Assembly (NCBI RefSeq): GCF_008642355.1
Contig: NZ_CP029193.1
Coordinates: forward strand, 6,038,001-6,102,000
Reading direction: 5' to 3'
From: Streptomyces venezuelae
GTDB taxonomy: Bacteria > Actinomycetota > Actinomycetes > Streptomycetales > Streptomycetaceae
DNA: 64,000 nt
Shown here: piece by piece, positions 9,391-19,515 of the stretch
Layout: every line of letters begins with the position of its first letter
Numbering within the stretch: the first letter of the stretch is position 1
Program-made: the position numbers and the translations under genes
The notes under the pieces: generated by a model
What the model was told of the DNA's origin: nothing
What the model saw: the letters and a program-made list of their open reading frames with translations, nothing else
Database searches by the model: none

Positions 9391-10688
9391 CGACACTGAT
9401 GATGATCCTCGGGATAGTCGTCTTCGTGATCGGGCTGCTCTTCTCGATCGCCTGGCACGAGCTGGGGCACCTGTCGACCGCCAAGATGTTCGGCATCCGC
9501 GTGCCGCAGTACATGGTCGGCTTCGGACCCACCCTCTTCTCGCGCAAGAAGGGCGACACCGAGTACGGCATCAAGGCCATCCCCCTCGGCGGGTACATCC
9601 GCATGATCGGCATGTTCCCGCCGGGCGCCGACGGCCGCATAGAGGCACGGTCCACGTCACCCTGGCGCGGCATGATCGAGGACGCGCGCTCGGCGGCGTT
9701 CGAGGAGCTCAAGCCCGGCGACGAGACCCGCCTCTTCTACACGCGCAAGCCCTGGAAGCGCGTGATCGTCATGTTCGCCGGGCCGTTCATGAACCTCATC
9801 CTCGCCGTGGCGATCTTCCTCGGCGTGATGATGACGTTCGGCATCAGCAGCCAGACCACCCAGGTCGGCAAGGTCTCCGACTGCGTCATCCAGCAGAGCG
9901 AGAACCGCGCCAAGTGCGAGAAGGGCGACAAGGCCGCACCCGCCAAGGCGGCGGGCCTGAAGCCGGGCGACAAGATCGTCGCCTTCCAGAACCAGCCCGT
10001 CGACGACTGGTCCGCCCTCCAGTCGAAGATCCGCGAGACCATCGGCCCGGCCACCATCACGGTCGAGCGCGACGGCAAGCGGCTCGACCTGCACGCGAAC
10101 CTCATCAGGAACCAGGTCACCAAGACCGACGGCGACGGCGCGTACGTGGAGGGCAAGTACGTCTACGCCGGCTTCCTCGGCTTCACCCCCGCCACCGGCA
10201 TCGTGCAGCAGTCCTTCGGTGACTCCGTCGACCGCATGGGCGACATGATGGAGAACGGCGTCGAGTCGATCATCGCCCTGCCGTCCAAGATCCCCGACCT
10301 GTGGAACGCGGCGTTCGGCGACGGGGAGCGCAAGCAGGACTCCCCGATGGGTGTCGTCGGCGCGGCCCGCGTGGGCGGCGACGTGTTCACCCTGGACATC
10401 CCGCCGGAGAACCAGATCGCGATGATGCTGTTCCTCATCGCGGGCTTCAACCTCTCGCTCTTCCTCTTCAACATGCTGCCGCTGCTCCCGCTCGACGGCG
10501 GCCACATCGCCGGCGCCCTGTGGGAGTCCGTGCGCCGCAACGCGGCGAAGGTCCTGCGCCGCCCCGACCCGGGCCCGTTCGACGTCGCCAAACTGATGCC
10601 GGTCGCCTACGTGGTGGCGGGGATCTTCATCTGCTTCACGATCCTCGTCCTCATCGCGGACGTGGTGAACCCGGTCAGAATCTCCTGA
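9387..10688 (+). CDS. rseP: RseP-type site-2 intramembrane metalloprotease (M50)
   Basis: A 433-residue membrane zinc protease of the S2P/RseP family, expected to cut transmembrane substrates such as anti-sigma factors or signal-peptide remnants. The first helix carries HELGH at residues 24-28. A PDZ domain sits centrally ([21 protein letters not shown]). The second active-site helix has [13 protein letters not shown], whose LDG aspartate is the third zinc ligand. A final hydrophobic helix ends the protein. The start overlaps dxr by four bases. The dxr-rseP-ispG arrangement is common in actinobacteria. No sigma or anti-sigma partner is encoded nearby. Confidence 0.94.
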   Translation: MTTLMMILGIVVFVIGLLFSIAWHELGHLSTAKMFGIRVPQYMVGFGPTLFSRKKGDTEYGIKAIPLGGYIRMIGMFPPGADGRIEARSTSPWRGMIEDARSAAFEELKPGDETRLFYTRKPWKRVIVMFAGPFMNLILAVAIFLGVMMTFGISSQTTQVGKVSDCVIQQSENRAKCEKGDKAAPAKAAGLKPGDKIVAFQNQPVDDWSALQSKIRETIGPATITVERDGKRLDLHANLIRNQVTKTDGDGAYVEGKYVYAGFLGFTPATGIVQQSFGDSVDRMGDMMENGVESIIALPSKIPDLWNAAFGDGERKQDSPMGVVGAARVGGDVFTLDIPPENQIAMMLFLIAGFNLSLFLFNMLPLLPLDGGHIAGALWESVRRNAAKVLRRPDPGPFDVAKLMPVAYVVAGIFICFTILVLIADVVNPVRIS

Positions 10689-10879
10689 TTACGAGAAATT
10701 TACGGCGCCCCGGCACCTTGTGTGTCGGGTCGCCCACCATTGGGTGGACTTCCGGACGTGATGTGCCCGGCCGCCGGAGGGTGCCGTAATCTCGAATCCG
10801 GGAGCCCGCCGATCTCGGGACCCAGAGCACACCGCGTGCTCGACACTCTGTGATCCACACTCTTGGGGATGCTCGCCAG

Positions 10880-12037
10880 ATGACTGCCGTATCGCTCGGA
10901 ATCCCGTCCGTTCCGACCAAGCTCGCCGACCGAAGGGTCAGCCGCAAGATCCAGGTCGGCACGGTGGCCGTGGGCGGGGACGCACCGGTCTCGGTCCAGT
11001 CGATGACGACGACGCGCACGTCCGACATCGGCGCCACGCTCCAGCAGATCGCGGAGCTGACGGCGTCCGGCTGCCAGATCGTGCGCGTCGCCTGCCCGAC
11101 GCAGGACGACGCGGACGCGCTTCCCGTCATCGCGAAGAAGTCGCAGATCCCCGTCATCGCGGACATCCACTTCCAGCCGAAGTACGTGTTCGCCGCGATC
11201 GACGCCGGATGCGCGGCGGTCCGCGTGAACCCCGGCAACATCAAGCAGTTCGACGACAAGGTCAAGGAGATCGCGCGCGCCGCGAAGGACGCGGGTACGC
11301 CGATCCGCATCGGCGTCAACGCGGGCTCCCTGGACGCGCGCCTCCTCAAGAAGTACGGCAAGGCGACCCCCGAGGCGCTCGTCGAGTCCGCCCTCTGGGA
11401 GGCGTCCCTCTTCGAGGAGCACGACTTCCGCGACATCAAGATCTCGGTCAAGCACAACGACCCGGTGGTCATGGTCAACGCGTACCGGCAGCTCGCGGCG
11501 CAGTGCGACTACCCGCTCCACCTCGGCGTGACCGAGGCGGGCCCCGCGTTCCAGGGCACGATCAAGTCCGCCGTCGCGTTCGGCGCGCTGCTCTCCGAGG
11601 GCATCGGCGACACGATCCGCGTCTCCCTCTCCGCGCCGCCCGCGGAGGAGATCAAGGTCGGCATCCAGATCCTGGAGTCGTTGAACCTCCGCCAGCGCCG
11701 CCTGGAGATCGTCTCCTGCCCGTCCTGCGGCCGCGCCCAGGTCGACGTCTACAAGCTCGCCGAAGAGGTCACCGCCGGCCTCGACGGCATGGAGGTCCCC
11801 CTCCGCGTCGCCGTCATGGGCTGCGTCGTGAACGGCCCCGGCGAGGCCCGCGAGGCCGACCTCGGCGTCGCCTCCGGCAACGGCAAGGGCCAGATCTTCG
11901 TCAAGGGCGAGGTCATCAAGACGGTGCCCGAGTCGAAGATCGTGGAGACGCTCATCGATGAGGCGATGAAGATTGCGGAGCAGATGGAGAAGGACGGAGT
12001 GGCCTCCGGCGAACCCACCATCTCGGTCGCCGGCTGA
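10880..12037 (+). CDS. ispG: 4-hydroxy-3-methylbut-2-enyl diphosphate synthase (GcpE/IspG)
   Basis: A 385-residue [4Fe-4S] enzyme that makes HMBPP from MEcPP in the MEP pathway. Seen: VSVQSMTTT near residue 40, the TIM-barrel strand [17 protein letters not shown], the cysteine pair in SCPSCGR and the third cluster cysteine in [12 protein letters not shown]. The ATG at 10880 gives the usual N-terminus and is 190 bases after rseP. That gap is long enough for its own promoter, although no convincing -35/-10 pair is visible. Downstream lies a repeat field, not another gene. Confidence 0.96.
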   Translation: MTAVSLGIPSVPTKLADRRVSRKIQVGTVAVGGDAPVSVQSMTTTRTSDIGATLQQIAELTASGCQIVRVACPTQDDADALPVIAKKSQIPVIADIHFQPKYVFAAIDAGCAAVRVNPGNIKQFDDKVKEIARAAKDAGTPIRIGVNAGSLDARLLKKYGKATPEALVESALWEASLFEEHDFRDIKISVKHNDPVVMVNAYRQLAAQCDYPLHLGVTEAGPAFQGTIKSAVAFGALLSEGIGDTIRVSLSAPPAEEIKVGIQILESLNLRQRRLEIVSCPSCGRAQVDVYKLAEEVTAGLDGMEVPLRVAVMGCVVNGPGEAREADLGVASGNGKGQIFVKGEVIKTVPESKIVETLIDEAMKIAEQMEKDGVASGEPTISVAG

Positions 12038-12423
12038 CCCCGACACTCCACGTCGCCCCTGCTGGCCGCGTAACACTCCCCGTACTCGGCTGCCCGCCCT
12101 CGGCACTCCCCGTACTCGGCTGACCCCTGACCCCTGACCCCTGACCCCGCCGTACCGGGCCGTTGGCTGACCGCGGCGCACCCGGTTGGTTCGTGGCCGG
12201 CCGATGAGAGTGCCTCCCGCCGCAGGTCGCCGCCCGCCACGCTCTCCGTCGCGGGCGGCCCCGCGGTCTTCTGCCTTTCCCTTTCCCTCTCCCTCTCGCT
12301 GCGGCCCCGGAAGCTCCCAGAGCACCGGGGCTGTGCCGTGCCGAGCCGTGCCGCTCTGTCAGGGCCGCACCACCCGCCATCGCCACCCAGCGACGGCCCC
12401 CAACCCGTCCGTGCACCGCGCCC

Positions 12424-12930
12424 GCAGGGGCGGTGGCCGGCACCGTTGTGCGCTGCCCCGGCCCGCCGCCGCGCGGCGGATGCTTCCCACCCGCCCACCC
12501 GTGCGCCCGGCCCCGTTTCGTTCTGTAGGAGCGGTGCCCCGCACCGTTGCGTGCTGCCCTGGCCCGCTGCTGCGCGGCGGATGCCTCCCGCCCACCCGGC
12601 CCGTGTGCCCGGCCTCGTTTCGTTCCGTAGGGGCGGTGACTGGCACCGTTGTGCGCTGCCCTGGCCCGCTGCTGCGCGGCGGATGCCTCCCGCCCACCCG
12701 GCCCGTGTGCCCGGCCTCGTTTCGTTCCGTAGGGGCGGTGACTGGCACCGTTGTGCGCTGCCCTGGCCCGCCGCTGCGCGGCGAATGCTTCCCTACCACC
12801 CGCCCGTGCGCCCGGCCCCGCTTCGTTCCGTACGAGCCGTGCCCCGCACCGCTGCGCTGGTCCCGAGCCCGCCGCTTCGCGGCAGATGCCGACCTCCCGT
12901 CCGTCCGTGCGCCCGGCCCCGAGCCGTACC
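12424..12930. repeat. ~101-bp tandem repeat (about five units)
   Basis: Units begin at 12424, 12525, 12627, 12729 and 12830, each opening with a GTAGGGGCGGTG-like sequence and ending near TTCGTTCC. Units two and three are almost identical; the first, fourth and fifth are diverged. Each unit contains a small palindromic GCGCGGCGGATGC core. Unit length is 101 or 102, so the array is not frame-preserving. Degenerate pieces continue to about 13040. Confidence 0.85.
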
Positions 12931-13206
12931 CCGCACCGTCGTGCCGGTCCCGAGGCTCCCTCCAGCCGGTGCGCCCCGTACCGCCCACGGGTCTGCGCCT
13001 GGCACTGTTGCGCTGCCCCGGGGCCCCGCCTCGCGGCGGATCGCACTCACCCTTCCGTCAGTCCCGCAGGGCCGACGCCCGCGCCGCCCACACCGGCACC
13101 GAGCCGCTCCCTGTCCGTTCACCCCGCACATCGCACCGCCTCGCCCCCCAGCATCGCGATGACGCCGAGCAACCAGTGCCCTGTGCCCCCACCCCAGCGC
13201 GAACCC

Positions 13207-13416
13207 GCCGAGTGACGGGTGGGTGGGTGGGGTGACGCCGCGGAGCGGCGGGGAAGTTCCGCGTACGGGGGCGGTTCTGTTCGGGTCGGCCTGCCGGAGG
13301 TCACGAAGGTGCCGAGTGACGGGTGGGTGGGTGGGGGTGACGCCGCGGAGCGGCGGGGAAGGTTGCGCGACGAGGGCGGGTCCGTTCGGGTTCGGCCCGC
13401 CGGGAGAGCCGACGTG
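13207..13416. repeat. 104-bp direct repeat, two copies, each with a G-quadruplex motif
   Basis: The copies start with GCCGAGTGACGGGTGGG at 13207 and 13311. Both contain four G-runs separated by single T residues (13217-13232 and 13321-13337), then a GACGCCGCGGAGCGGCGGGGAAG hairpin-like block and a diverged half. They lie just upstream of the DUF4081/GNAT gene. Confidence 0.85.
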
Positions 13417-13520
13417 CCGGGTACCAGGCGGCGAACGGGGGGCAGAACGGCGCTCCGCACAAGGCGCCCCCGCCAGGTACAGTGCGGAGATCAGCAAACC
13501 GTATGGTGAGGCCCCCGCAC

Positions 13521-14369
13521 GTGTTGACTCAGACCACCACCCGGGTCCTCGAACCGAGTGACCTCGACGCCGCGCTCGCCGTGCTCGACCGCGAGCCGGT
13601 CGCGAACGCGTTCGTGACCGCCCGCGTCCAGGTGGCGGGCCTCGACCCCTGGCGTCTCGGCGGCGAGATGTGGGGCTGGTACGAGGACGGCATGCTCGCC
13701 TCCCTGTGCTACGCCGGTGCCAACCTCGTCCCCATCTGCGCCACCCCCCGAGCGATCCGCGGCTTCGCGGACCGCGCCCGTCGCGCAGGACGCCGCTGTT
13801 CCTCCATCGTCGGCCCCGCCGAGTCCACCGCCCGGCTGTGGCGGCTCCTGGAACCCTCCTGGGGCCCCGCCCGCGAAGTCCGCGCCCAGCAGCCCCTGAT
13901 GGTCACCGACCGGCTCCCGGACGACGTCGTCCCCGATCCGTACGTCCGTCGCGTCCGCAAGGACGAGATGGAGACGATCATGCCGGCGTGCGTGGCCATG
14001 TTCACCGAGGAAGTCGGGGTGTCGCCGCTCGCGGGGGACGGCGGGCTGCTGTATCAGGCCCGCGTCGCCGAGCTCGTCGGCTCCGGCCGCTCCTTCGCCC
14101 GCCTCGACCGCGACGGCAAGGTCGTCTTCAAGGCGGAGATCGGCGCCGCCACGTCGCAGGCGTGCCAGATCCAGGGAGTCTGGGTCGCCCCCGAGTACCG
14201 CGGCCGCGGCCTCGCCGCCCCCGGCATGGCCGCCGTCCTGCGCTACGCACTCGCGGACATCGCCCCCGTCGCCAGCCTCTACGTGAACGACTTCAACACC
14301 GCGGCGAGGGCGGCGTACCGGCGCGTCGGCTTCCAGGAGGTCGGGGCGTTCATGAGCGTCCTGTTCTGA
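13521..14369 (+). CDS. DUF4081-GNAT acetyltransferase
   Basis: A two-domain protein of about 282 residues. The first ~110 residues resemble the DUF4081 domain found fused to acetyltransferases in actinobacteria ([28 protein letters not shown]). The second half is a GNAT fold with the acetyl-CoA loop [13 protein letters not shown] and the late [18 protein letters not shown] helix. Start choice is uncertain: GTG 13521 has GTGAGG nine bases upstream; TTG 13524 and ATG 13503 are in frame. A TACAGT element at about 13476-13481 could be a -10. Substrate unknown; an amino-group acetyl transfer is inferred from the fold. Confidence 0.85.
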   Translation: MLTQTTTRVLEPSDLDAALAVLDREPVANAFVTARVQVAGLDPWRLGGEMWGWYEDGMLASLCYAGANLVPICATPRAIRGFADRARRAGRRCSSIVGPAESTARLWRLLEPSWGPAREVRAQQPLMVTDRLPDDVVPDPYVRRVRKDEMETIMPACVAMFTEEVGVSPLAGDGGLLYQARVAELVGSGRSFARLDRDGKVVFKAEIGAATSQACQIQGVWVAPEYRGRGLAAPGMAAVLRYALADIAPVASLYVNDFNTAARAAYRRVGFQEVGAFMSVLF

Positions 14370-14398
14370 ACGTGAGCGTCGCGAAGTAGGGTCGCCCC

Positions 14399-14950
14399 AT
14401 GACAGACGATGTCGTGATCGCGCCGCTCGACCTCGCCGCGCGCGTGGACGACGCACTGAGCGTCCAGGCCCACGCCTTCGGGCTGAGCGACGACGAAGTG
14501 GCCGTCCGGCGGCAGATCGTCCTGCGACACCTCACCTATCCGGGCGCCCGCGCGTTCGGCGCGACGACCCCCGACGACCGTCTCGTCGGCTTCGTCTACG
14601 GCATGCCGAACAGCCGCGGCCACTGGTGGTCGACGGTCGTCGAGCCGTACCTGCGCAGCCAGAACCTGGACGGCTGGCTCGACGACTCCTTCGTGATCAC
14701 CGAGCTGCACGTGCACCCGGACCACCAGAACCGCGGCATCGGGCGCGGTCTCATCACGACCATCACCGAGGGTGTCCGCGAGCCGCGCTCGATCCTCTCC
14801 GCCATCGACGTGGAGAGCCCCGCCCGCGGCCTCTACCGCTCCCTCGGCTACGCGGACCTGGCCCGCCGTGTCCTGTTCCCCAGCGCCGCCCGGCCGTACG
14901 CCGTCATGGGCGCCACCCTCCCGCTGCCGACGCCGCCGAAACGGTTCTGA
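14399..14950 (+). CDS. GNAT family N-acetyltransferase
   Basis: A 183-residue single-domain GNAT. The acetyl-CoA-binding signature is [16 protein letters not shown] around residues 101-116, followed by a helix and the [15 protein letters not shown] segment typical of the fold's end. It begins 29 bases after the DUF4081-GNAT stop on the same strand, so the two probably share a transcript. Substrate cannot be predicted. The C-terminus [10 protein letters not shown] is short and basic. Confidence 0.85.
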   Translation: MTDDVVIAPLDLAARVDDALSVQAHAFGLSDDEVAVRRQIVLRHLTYPGARAFGATTPDDRLVGFVYGMPNSRGHWWSTVVEPYLRSQNLDGWLDDSFVITELHVHPDHQNRGIGRGLITTITEGVREPRSILSAIDVESPARGLYRSLGYADLARRVLFPSAARPYAVMGATLPLPTPPKRF

Positions 14951-15024
14951 GCCGTAACCGATTTCCGCCCGCCCCCGGCCCCCGGCTAACCTCCTGCGTA
15001 CCACCTTTACAGCAGGAGTTCACC

Positions 15025-16719
15025 ATGGCCCAGGTCCAGCGCATGTCCCGACTGATGGCGAAGACGCTGCGCGACGACCCCGCGGACGCCGAGGTGCTCA
15101 GCCACAAACTCCTCGTCCGCGCCGGATACGTGCGCCGTACCGCCGCCGGTGTCTGGTCGTGGCTGCCGCTGGGCAAGAAGGTCCTCGCCAACGTGGAACG
15201 CGTCGTGCGCGAGGAGATGGACGAGATGGGCGGCCAGGAGGTCTCCCTGCCGGCCCTGCTGCCCAAGGAGCCCTACGAGGCGACCGGCCGCTGGACGGAG
15301 TACGGCGCCGAGCTGTTCCGCCTCAACGACCGCAAGGGCGGCGACTACCTCCTCGGCCCCACCCACGAGGAGATCTTCACCCTCCTGGTCAAGGACCAGT
15401 GCACGTCCTACAAGGACCTGCCGGTGATCCTCTACCAGATCCAGACCAAGTACCGCGACGAGGCCCGCCCCCGTGCCGGCATCCTGCGCGGCCGCGAGTT
15501 CCTCATGAAGGACTCGTACTCCTTCGACACGGAGGACGAGGGCCTCGCCCAGTCGTACGCGCTGCACCGCGCCGCGTACCAGAAGATCTTCCAGCGCCTC
15601 GGCCTGGACTACCGCATCTGCGCCGCCACCGCGGGCGCCATGGGCGGCTCGAAGTCCGAGGAGTTCCTCGCCCCGGCCGCCGCCGGCGAGGACACCTTCG
15701 CCGACTGCCCGAGCTGCGACTACGCGGCGAACACCGAGGCCGTCTCCTTCGCCCTGAAGCCGGTGGAGGCCGACGGCGTGCCCGCCGCCGAGGAGATTCC
15801 CACCCCGGACACCCCGACCATCGAGACGCTCGCCGCGCACCTCGGCGTCCCCGCGTCCGCCACCCTCAAGAACCTCCTCGTGAAGGTCGACGGCGAGATC
15901 GTCGCCGTCGGCGTCCCCGGCGACCGCGAGGTCGACATGGACAAGGTCGAGGCGCACTTCGCCCCCGCCGCGGTGGAGCTGGTGACCGGCGCCGACTTCG
16001 AGGGCCGCGACGATCTCGTACGGGGCTACGTCGGCCCGCAGGGCCTGGAGAAGGTCCAGTACATCGCCGACCCGCGCGTCGCCCCCGGCACCGCCTGGAT
16101 CACCGGCGCCAACAAGGACGGCGTGCACGCGAAGAACGTCGTCGCGGGCCGTGACTTCGAGGTCGACGAGTACGTCGACGTGGTCGTCGTCCAGGAGGGC
16201 GACCCCTGCCCGAACTGCGGCACCGGCCTCAAGCTGGACCGCGCCATCGAGATCGGCCACATCTTCCAGCTGGGCCGCAAGTACGCCGACGCCTTCCAGC
16301 TCGACGTCCTCGGCCAGAACGGCAAGCCGGTCCGCGTGACCATGGGCTCGTACGGCATCGGCGTCTCCCGCGCCGTCGCCGCCCTCGCGGAGCAGCACGC
16401 CGACGACAAGGGCCTGATCTGGCCCGAGGAGATCGCCCCCGCCGACGTCCACGTCGTCGCCGCGGGCAAGGCGCTCCAGACCGAGCTGGCCCTGGAGGTC
16501 TCCGACAAGCTGGCCGCGGCCGGCGTCCGCGTCCTGGTCGACGACCGGCCGGGCGTCTCGCCGGGCGTGAAGTTCACCGACTCCGAGCTGATCGGCGTGC
16601 CGAAGATCCTGGTCGCGGGCCGCCGCTCCGCCGACGGCGTCGTCGAGCTCAAGGACCGCCGCACCGGCGAGCGCGAGGAGCTCACCGTCGACGAGGCGAT
16701 CGCCCGCCTCACCGCCTGA
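15025..16719 (+). CDS. proS: Prolyl-tRNA synthetase
   Basis: Class II synthetase charging tRNA-Pro, cytoplasmic, 564 residues. Motif 1 region [14 protein letters not shown], motif 2 FRDEARP-type segment ([16 protein letters not shown]) and motif 3 GSYGIGVSR are present. Between motifs 2 and 3, roughly residues 230-400, lies the bacterial editing insertion ([20 protein letters not shown]), so this is the long prokaryote-type enzyme with Ala-tRNA-Pro editing. The anticodon-binding domain follows with [25 protein letters not shown] 15025 has an AGCAGGAG site seven bases upstream. A strong hairpin follows. Confidence 0.97.
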   Translation: MAQVQRMSRLMAKTLRDDPADAEVLSHKLLVRAGYVRRTAAGVWSWLPLGKKVLANVERVVREEMDEMGGQEVSLPALLPKEPYEATGRWTEYGAELFRLNDRKGGDYLLGPTHEEIFTLLVKDQCTSYKDLPVILYQIQTKYRDEARPRAGILRGREFLMKDSYSFDTEDEGLAQSYALHRAAYQKIFQRLGLDYRICAATAGAMGGSKSEEFLAPAAAGEDTFADCPSCDYAANTEAVSFALKPVEADGVPAAEEIPTPDTPTIETLAAHLGVPASATLKNLLVKVDGEIVAVGVPGDREVDMDKVEAHFAPAAVELVTGADFEGRDDLVRGYVGPQGLEKVQYIADPRVAPGTAWITGANKDGVHAKNVVAGRDFEVDEYVDVVVVQEGDPCPNCGTGLKLDRAIEIGHIFQLGRKYADAFQLDVLGQNGKPVRVTMGSYGIGVSRAVAALAEQHADDKGLIWPEEIAPADVHVVAAGKALQTELALEVSDKLAAAGVRVLVDDRPGVSPGVKFTDSELIGVPKILVAGRRSADGVVELKDRRTGEREELTVDEAIARLTA

Positions 16720-16726
16720 CGACACA

Positions 16727-16767
16727 CGAGAAGGGGGCGCTCCGCACGGCGGGGCGCCCCCTTCTCG
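16727..16767. terminator. Bidirectional hairpin terminator between proS and convergent gene
   Basis: A perfect 14-bp stem (16727-16740 with 16754-16767) around a 13-base loop. The flanks read as runs of G then C, so it can serve both proS and the minus-strand kinase-like gene that ends 20 bases away. Confidence 0.85.
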
Positions 16768-16787
16768 CGTCACACGTACACGGACCG

Positions 16788-17687
16788 CTACAGCCAGCCC
16801 GCGAACTCCAACAGCAGCTCCGCGTCCTGCGGCCGCCCCACCCGCAGCGCCCGCACGCCCGACTCCACCGCGCGGAACAGCGTCCAGCCCCGCAGCCGCT
16901 CCTGCTCGACCTCCAGGGACTCCGCCAGCTTCTTCACGCGCCGCCGCGTGATCGAGGCGCCCGACGGCGACGCGATCAGGTCCTCGACCCGGTCGCGGAC
17001 GAGCCGGGCCAGGTCGAAGGCGGGCTCGCCGACGACCGGGTCGGGGCCCACGGCCAGCCACGGCAGCCGGTCCCCGGCGAGCACCTTGCTCTGCCGGAAC
17101 GTGCCGTGCAGCAGCCGCGGCTCCACGCTCGCCGCGAGCAGCTCGTCCCGCGCCGCGAGCGCCGCGTCGACCAGCGGCGCGACCCCCGCGTCGGCCGAGG
17201 CGGAGGCGCGCATCGCGTCGGCCTGCCGGCCCGTGCGCTCGGCGACCGTCTCGAAGCGGTGCCCGGCGGGCGGCTCCACCCACAGCCTGCGCAGCGTGCC
17301 CGCCGCCTCCAGGAGCGCCTTGGCCTCGGGCAGCGACCGTACGGACACGTCACGGTGCAGCCGCTCCATGAGCAGTGCCCCGTCCGCGCACTCGGGGTCG
17401 AGCAGCCGCACGGCGCCGAGCCCGTTCCAGTGGGCGAGCGCGGCCCGCTCGCTCTCAGGACGCGACCGGGACGGTACGAGCTTCAGCACCGCGGGCGTGT
17501 CGTCGGAGCGCCGCACCATCAGCACGAGGCTGCTGCGGCCACCGGGCACGTGCACCCGCTCGACGGTCAACCCGCGTAGAGCGACGGCCTTTTCGACTGC
17601 CCCGGGCAGCTTGTCCAGCCAGTCGTCGCCGTCCTGCGCCGTCTCGCCGAGTGCTGTGACGAGGCGCTGCGGCGGTTCGAGAGCCAT
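16788..17687 (-). CDS. Aminoglycoside phosphotransferase-fold protein lacking catalytic residues
   Basis: A 299-residue protein related to the aminoglycoside 6-phosphotransferase/hydroxyurea kinase family. The ATP-side lysine is present (AVLKL, Lys69) with a following ESERAAL helix, and VVGEPAFDLARL matches the family's late motif. The catalytic loop, normally HGDLHxxN, reads HGTFRQSK at residues 194-201. The metal-binding aspartate in the family's AIDPKP is a glycine here (AVGPDP, Gly214). I infer a pseudokinase, possibly a binding or regulatory protein. It is the last gene of a three-gene minus-strand set, 27 bases after the DUF4439 gene. Confidence 0.82.
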   Translation of the reverse strand: MALEPPQRLVTALGETAQDGDDWLDKLPGAVEKAVALRGLTVERVHVPGGRSSLVLMVRRSDDTPAVLKLVPSRSRPESERAALAHWNGLGAVRLLDPECADGALLMERLHRDVSVRSLPEAKALLEAAGTLRRLWVEPPAGHRFETVAERTGRQADAMRASASADAGVAPLVDAALAARDELLAASVEPRLLHGTFRQSKVLAGDRLPWLAVGPDPVVGEPAFDLARLVRDRVEDLIASPSGASITRRRVKKLAESLEVEQERLRGWTLFRAVESGVRALRVGRPQDAELLLEFAGWL

Positions 17688-17714
17688 GCGCGAGTCGTTC
17701 CCTTCCTGAGCGCG

Positions 17715-18200
17715 TTACGCCTGGGGTGTCGCCGGTGCGGACGACGGTGTCGACCGCTCGGCGAGCCCAGGGAAGGCTACGCTCCCGCCCCGCCACCGTG
17801 CCGCACGGACCGCCGCCTCCCGCAGTGCGAGGGCCGCGGTGCCCCGCCGGGTGCCCGACGAGGCGCGTACGAGATCGGAGTAGACGCCCGCGACCCGGTC
17901 CTCCAGCTCCGTGGCGAGCCGGACCGCCGCGGCGGCGTCGGGCACCGGGAAGGGCAGCGAGTATGCGGCGTCCGCCGACTGCGGTTCGCCGCCGAGGTCG
18001 CGCACCGCGCGCTGCAGTTCGTCGCGCCGGGCGCGGTGCGCGTCGTACGCCGTGCGCGCCTCGTCCCTGCGCTGGTCGCCGATGCGGCCGCCGACGACTC
18101 CGTAGCCGTACACGGCGGCGTGCTCGGCGCCGAGGGCGGCCTGAAGCGCCTTCAGCTCGTCGTCCTTCGACGGCTCGGGCGAGTCCTTCGTACCGCTCAC
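17715..18200 (-). CDS. DUF4439 ferritin-like protein
   Basis: A 161-residue protein with a ferritin-like helical pattern: LKALQAALGAEHAAVYGYGVVG near the start, then RDELQRAVRDLG and a final helix ALALREAAVRAARWR. This matches the actinobacterial DUF4439 family as I know it; its function is not established. The GTG start at 18200 overlaps the stop of the preceding lipoprotein gene (GTGA), indicating translational coupling. No signal peptide is visible, so it is probably cytoplasmic. The ExxH pair typical of metal-binding ferritins is partly visible as GAEHAAVYGY. Confidence 0.82.
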   Translation of the reverse strand: MSGTKDSPEPSKDDELKALQAALGAEHAAVYGYGVVGGRIGDQRRDEARTAYDAHRARRDELQRAVRDLGGEPQSADAAYSLPFPVPDAAAAVRLATELEDRVAGVYSDLVRASSGTRRGTAALALREAAVRAARWRGGSVAFPGLAERSTPSSAPATPQA

Positions 18201-18748
18201 TTGTCGTCCTCCGTCTCCGTCAGCAGGTAGGCGTGGGCCGCGCCCGCGGCGGCCACCGAGGCGAGCAGCCTGCCCTCCTCGGCGGGGGCGTCGAGCAGGG
18301 CCTTGCCCCGGCGGTCGGCCAGCTCGCGCTCGGCCTTGGCGAGGTCGCGCACGGCCGCCCTCGGGTCGGGGGCCGCGGAGGGCGAGGGTGCCTTCGGCGT
18401 GGAGCCTGCGGGGGAGCCGGACGCGGTGGGGGACGGGCTCTCGGTGTCCGTGCTCTTCTCGAACGCCTCCACATGCCGCTGCACCTCGCCCCGCAGCGGC
18501 CCGAGGCGCTTGTCGAGCGAGGGGTGCGCCGCGAGCACGGCGTCGTACCGCCGCAGGAGCTCCCGGCTGTCCTTCGCCGCAGCTGCGCGCAGGCGCCGGG
18601 CCTCGGACGGGCGCCCGTCGGTGTCGGAGTCGGCGGAGTCCGAGCAGCCCGCGAGCAGCGCGGCGGACGCGACGCCCGCGGCGCCGGTGAGCAGACTCCT
18701 TCGGCGCGGTCCCGGACGGGAGCGCGGGGCGGTGCGATACGACGGCAC
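18197..18748 (-). CDS. Twin-arginine-like lipoprotein, function unknown
   Basis: About 183 residues. The N-terminus has an Arg-rich segment [13 protein letters not shown], a hydrophobic stretch and the lipobox LLAGC, so it should be an exported lipoprotein, possibly through Tat. The rest is helical and charged ([33 protein letters not shown] heptads) with a Pro/Ser/Thr linker in the middle. I chose GTG 18748 because GAGGA lies eight bases upstream; TTG 18775 is the longer alternative. It heads the operon with the DUF4439 and pseudokinase genes and diverges from rimP. Confidence 0.78.
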   Translation of the reverse strand: MPSYRTAPRSRPGPRRRSLLTGAAGVASAALLAGCSDSADSDTDGRPSEARRLRAAAAKDSRELLRRYDAVLAAHPSLDKRLGPLRGEVQRHVEAFEKSTDTESPSPTASGSPAGSTPKAPSPSAAPDPRAAVRDLAKAERELADRRGKALLDAPAEEGRLLASVAAAGAAHAYLLTETEDDK

Positions 18749-19015
18749 GGCAGACGTCCTCGGAAGGAAGGCCAAAAGGCGCGAGCAAGAAAGGTGCGAA
18801 AGGGAACGGAAAGGAACAGAAAGGGAGATCGATGGGCACTGGCCCGGTGATCACCGTACCTTCGGACCGGCCCTGCGCCCGCGATCGGCTCGGAACGGAG
18901 CGCCGTATCGTCCCGCCCGTGGGCGGCAACACCCCTTCGGACCGGATACCCTTTGACCTGACACGCAGACTTGCAACGCACCCACAACAGCACACGCGGC
19001 CGAGGAGTCACCCGG

Positions 19016-19513
19016 ATGAGCACCACCCAGAGCGAGAGGCTGCGGCAACTACTGGAACCGCTCGTCACCTCGCAGGACCTGGATCTCGAAGAGATCGAAG
19101 TGGCCTCCGTCGGACGCAAGCGGGTGCTGAGAGTCGTGATCGACTCCGAGGACGGCGTGGACCTGGACCAGATCGCGGACGTGAGCCGTGCGCTCTCCGC
19201 GAAGCTCGACGAGACCGACGCGATGGGCGAGGGCGAGTACGACCTGGAGGTCGGTTCCCCCGGCGCCGAGCGTGCGCTCACCGAGCGCCGCCACTACCTG
19301 CGCGCCGTCGACCGCCTGGTGAAGTTCCAGCTCACCGAGGGCGGCGAGGTCACCGCCCGCATCCTCACCGTGGACGACGAGGGCCTCGACCTCGAAGTGC
19401 CCGGCGTCAAGGGCCGCAAGCCCACGTCCCGCCGCCTCGCCTTCGACGAGATCGACAAGGCGCGCGTGCAGGTCGAGTTCAACCGCAAGGACAAGAAGGA
19501 AGAGGAGGCGTAG
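19016..19513 (+). CDS. rimP: Ribosome maturation factor RimP
   Basis: A 165-residue assembly factor for the 30S subunit. The N-terminal domain has the [23 protein letters not shown] pattern and [17 protein letters not shown]. The family's [22 protein letters not shown] hinge leads to a C-terminal SH3-like domain with [18 protein letters not shown] 19016 gives the usual family length. It opens the nusA-infB cluster; nusA starts two bases after the stop. Confidence 0.95.
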   Translation: MSTTQSERLRQLLEPLVTSQDLDLEEIEVASVGRKRVLRVVIDSEDGVDLDQIADVSRALSAKLDETDAMGEGEYDLEVGSPGAERALTERRHYLRAVDRLVKFQLTEGGEVTARILTVDDEGLDLEVPGVKGRKPTSRRLAFDEIDKARVQVEFNRKDKKEEEA

Positions 19514-19515
19514 CC

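Larger units (their letters stand above)
12038..13502. other. Non-coding repeat field between ispG and the GNAT gene
   Basis: About 1.46 kb without a credible gene. It holds two copies of CACTCCCCGTACTCGGCTG (12074, 12104), a TGACCCC heptamer repeated about four times (12121-12148), a pyrimidine tract (about 12264-12300), five ~101-bp tandem units (12424-12930) and a 104-bp two-copy repeat (13207-13416). Several frames stay open for hundreds of codons, but the products are Pro/Arg/Ala-rich, match no family I know and are interrupted by the repeats. Confidence 0.75.

Noticed and set aside
12424..12930. Possible CRISPR array
   Set aside because: The units are contiguous ~101-bp repeats without unique spacers, and no cas gene lies nearby.
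12186..13235. Long plus-strand frames through the repeat field after ispG
   Set aside because: Products are Pro/Ala/Arg-rich, change frame relative to the ~101-bp units and match no family; overlapping frames on both strands are equally open.
16788..17687. Calling the kinase-fold gene an aminoglycoside resistance gene
   Set aside because: The catalytic Asp and Asn and a metal-binding Asp are replaced, so resistance by phosphorylation is not supported.
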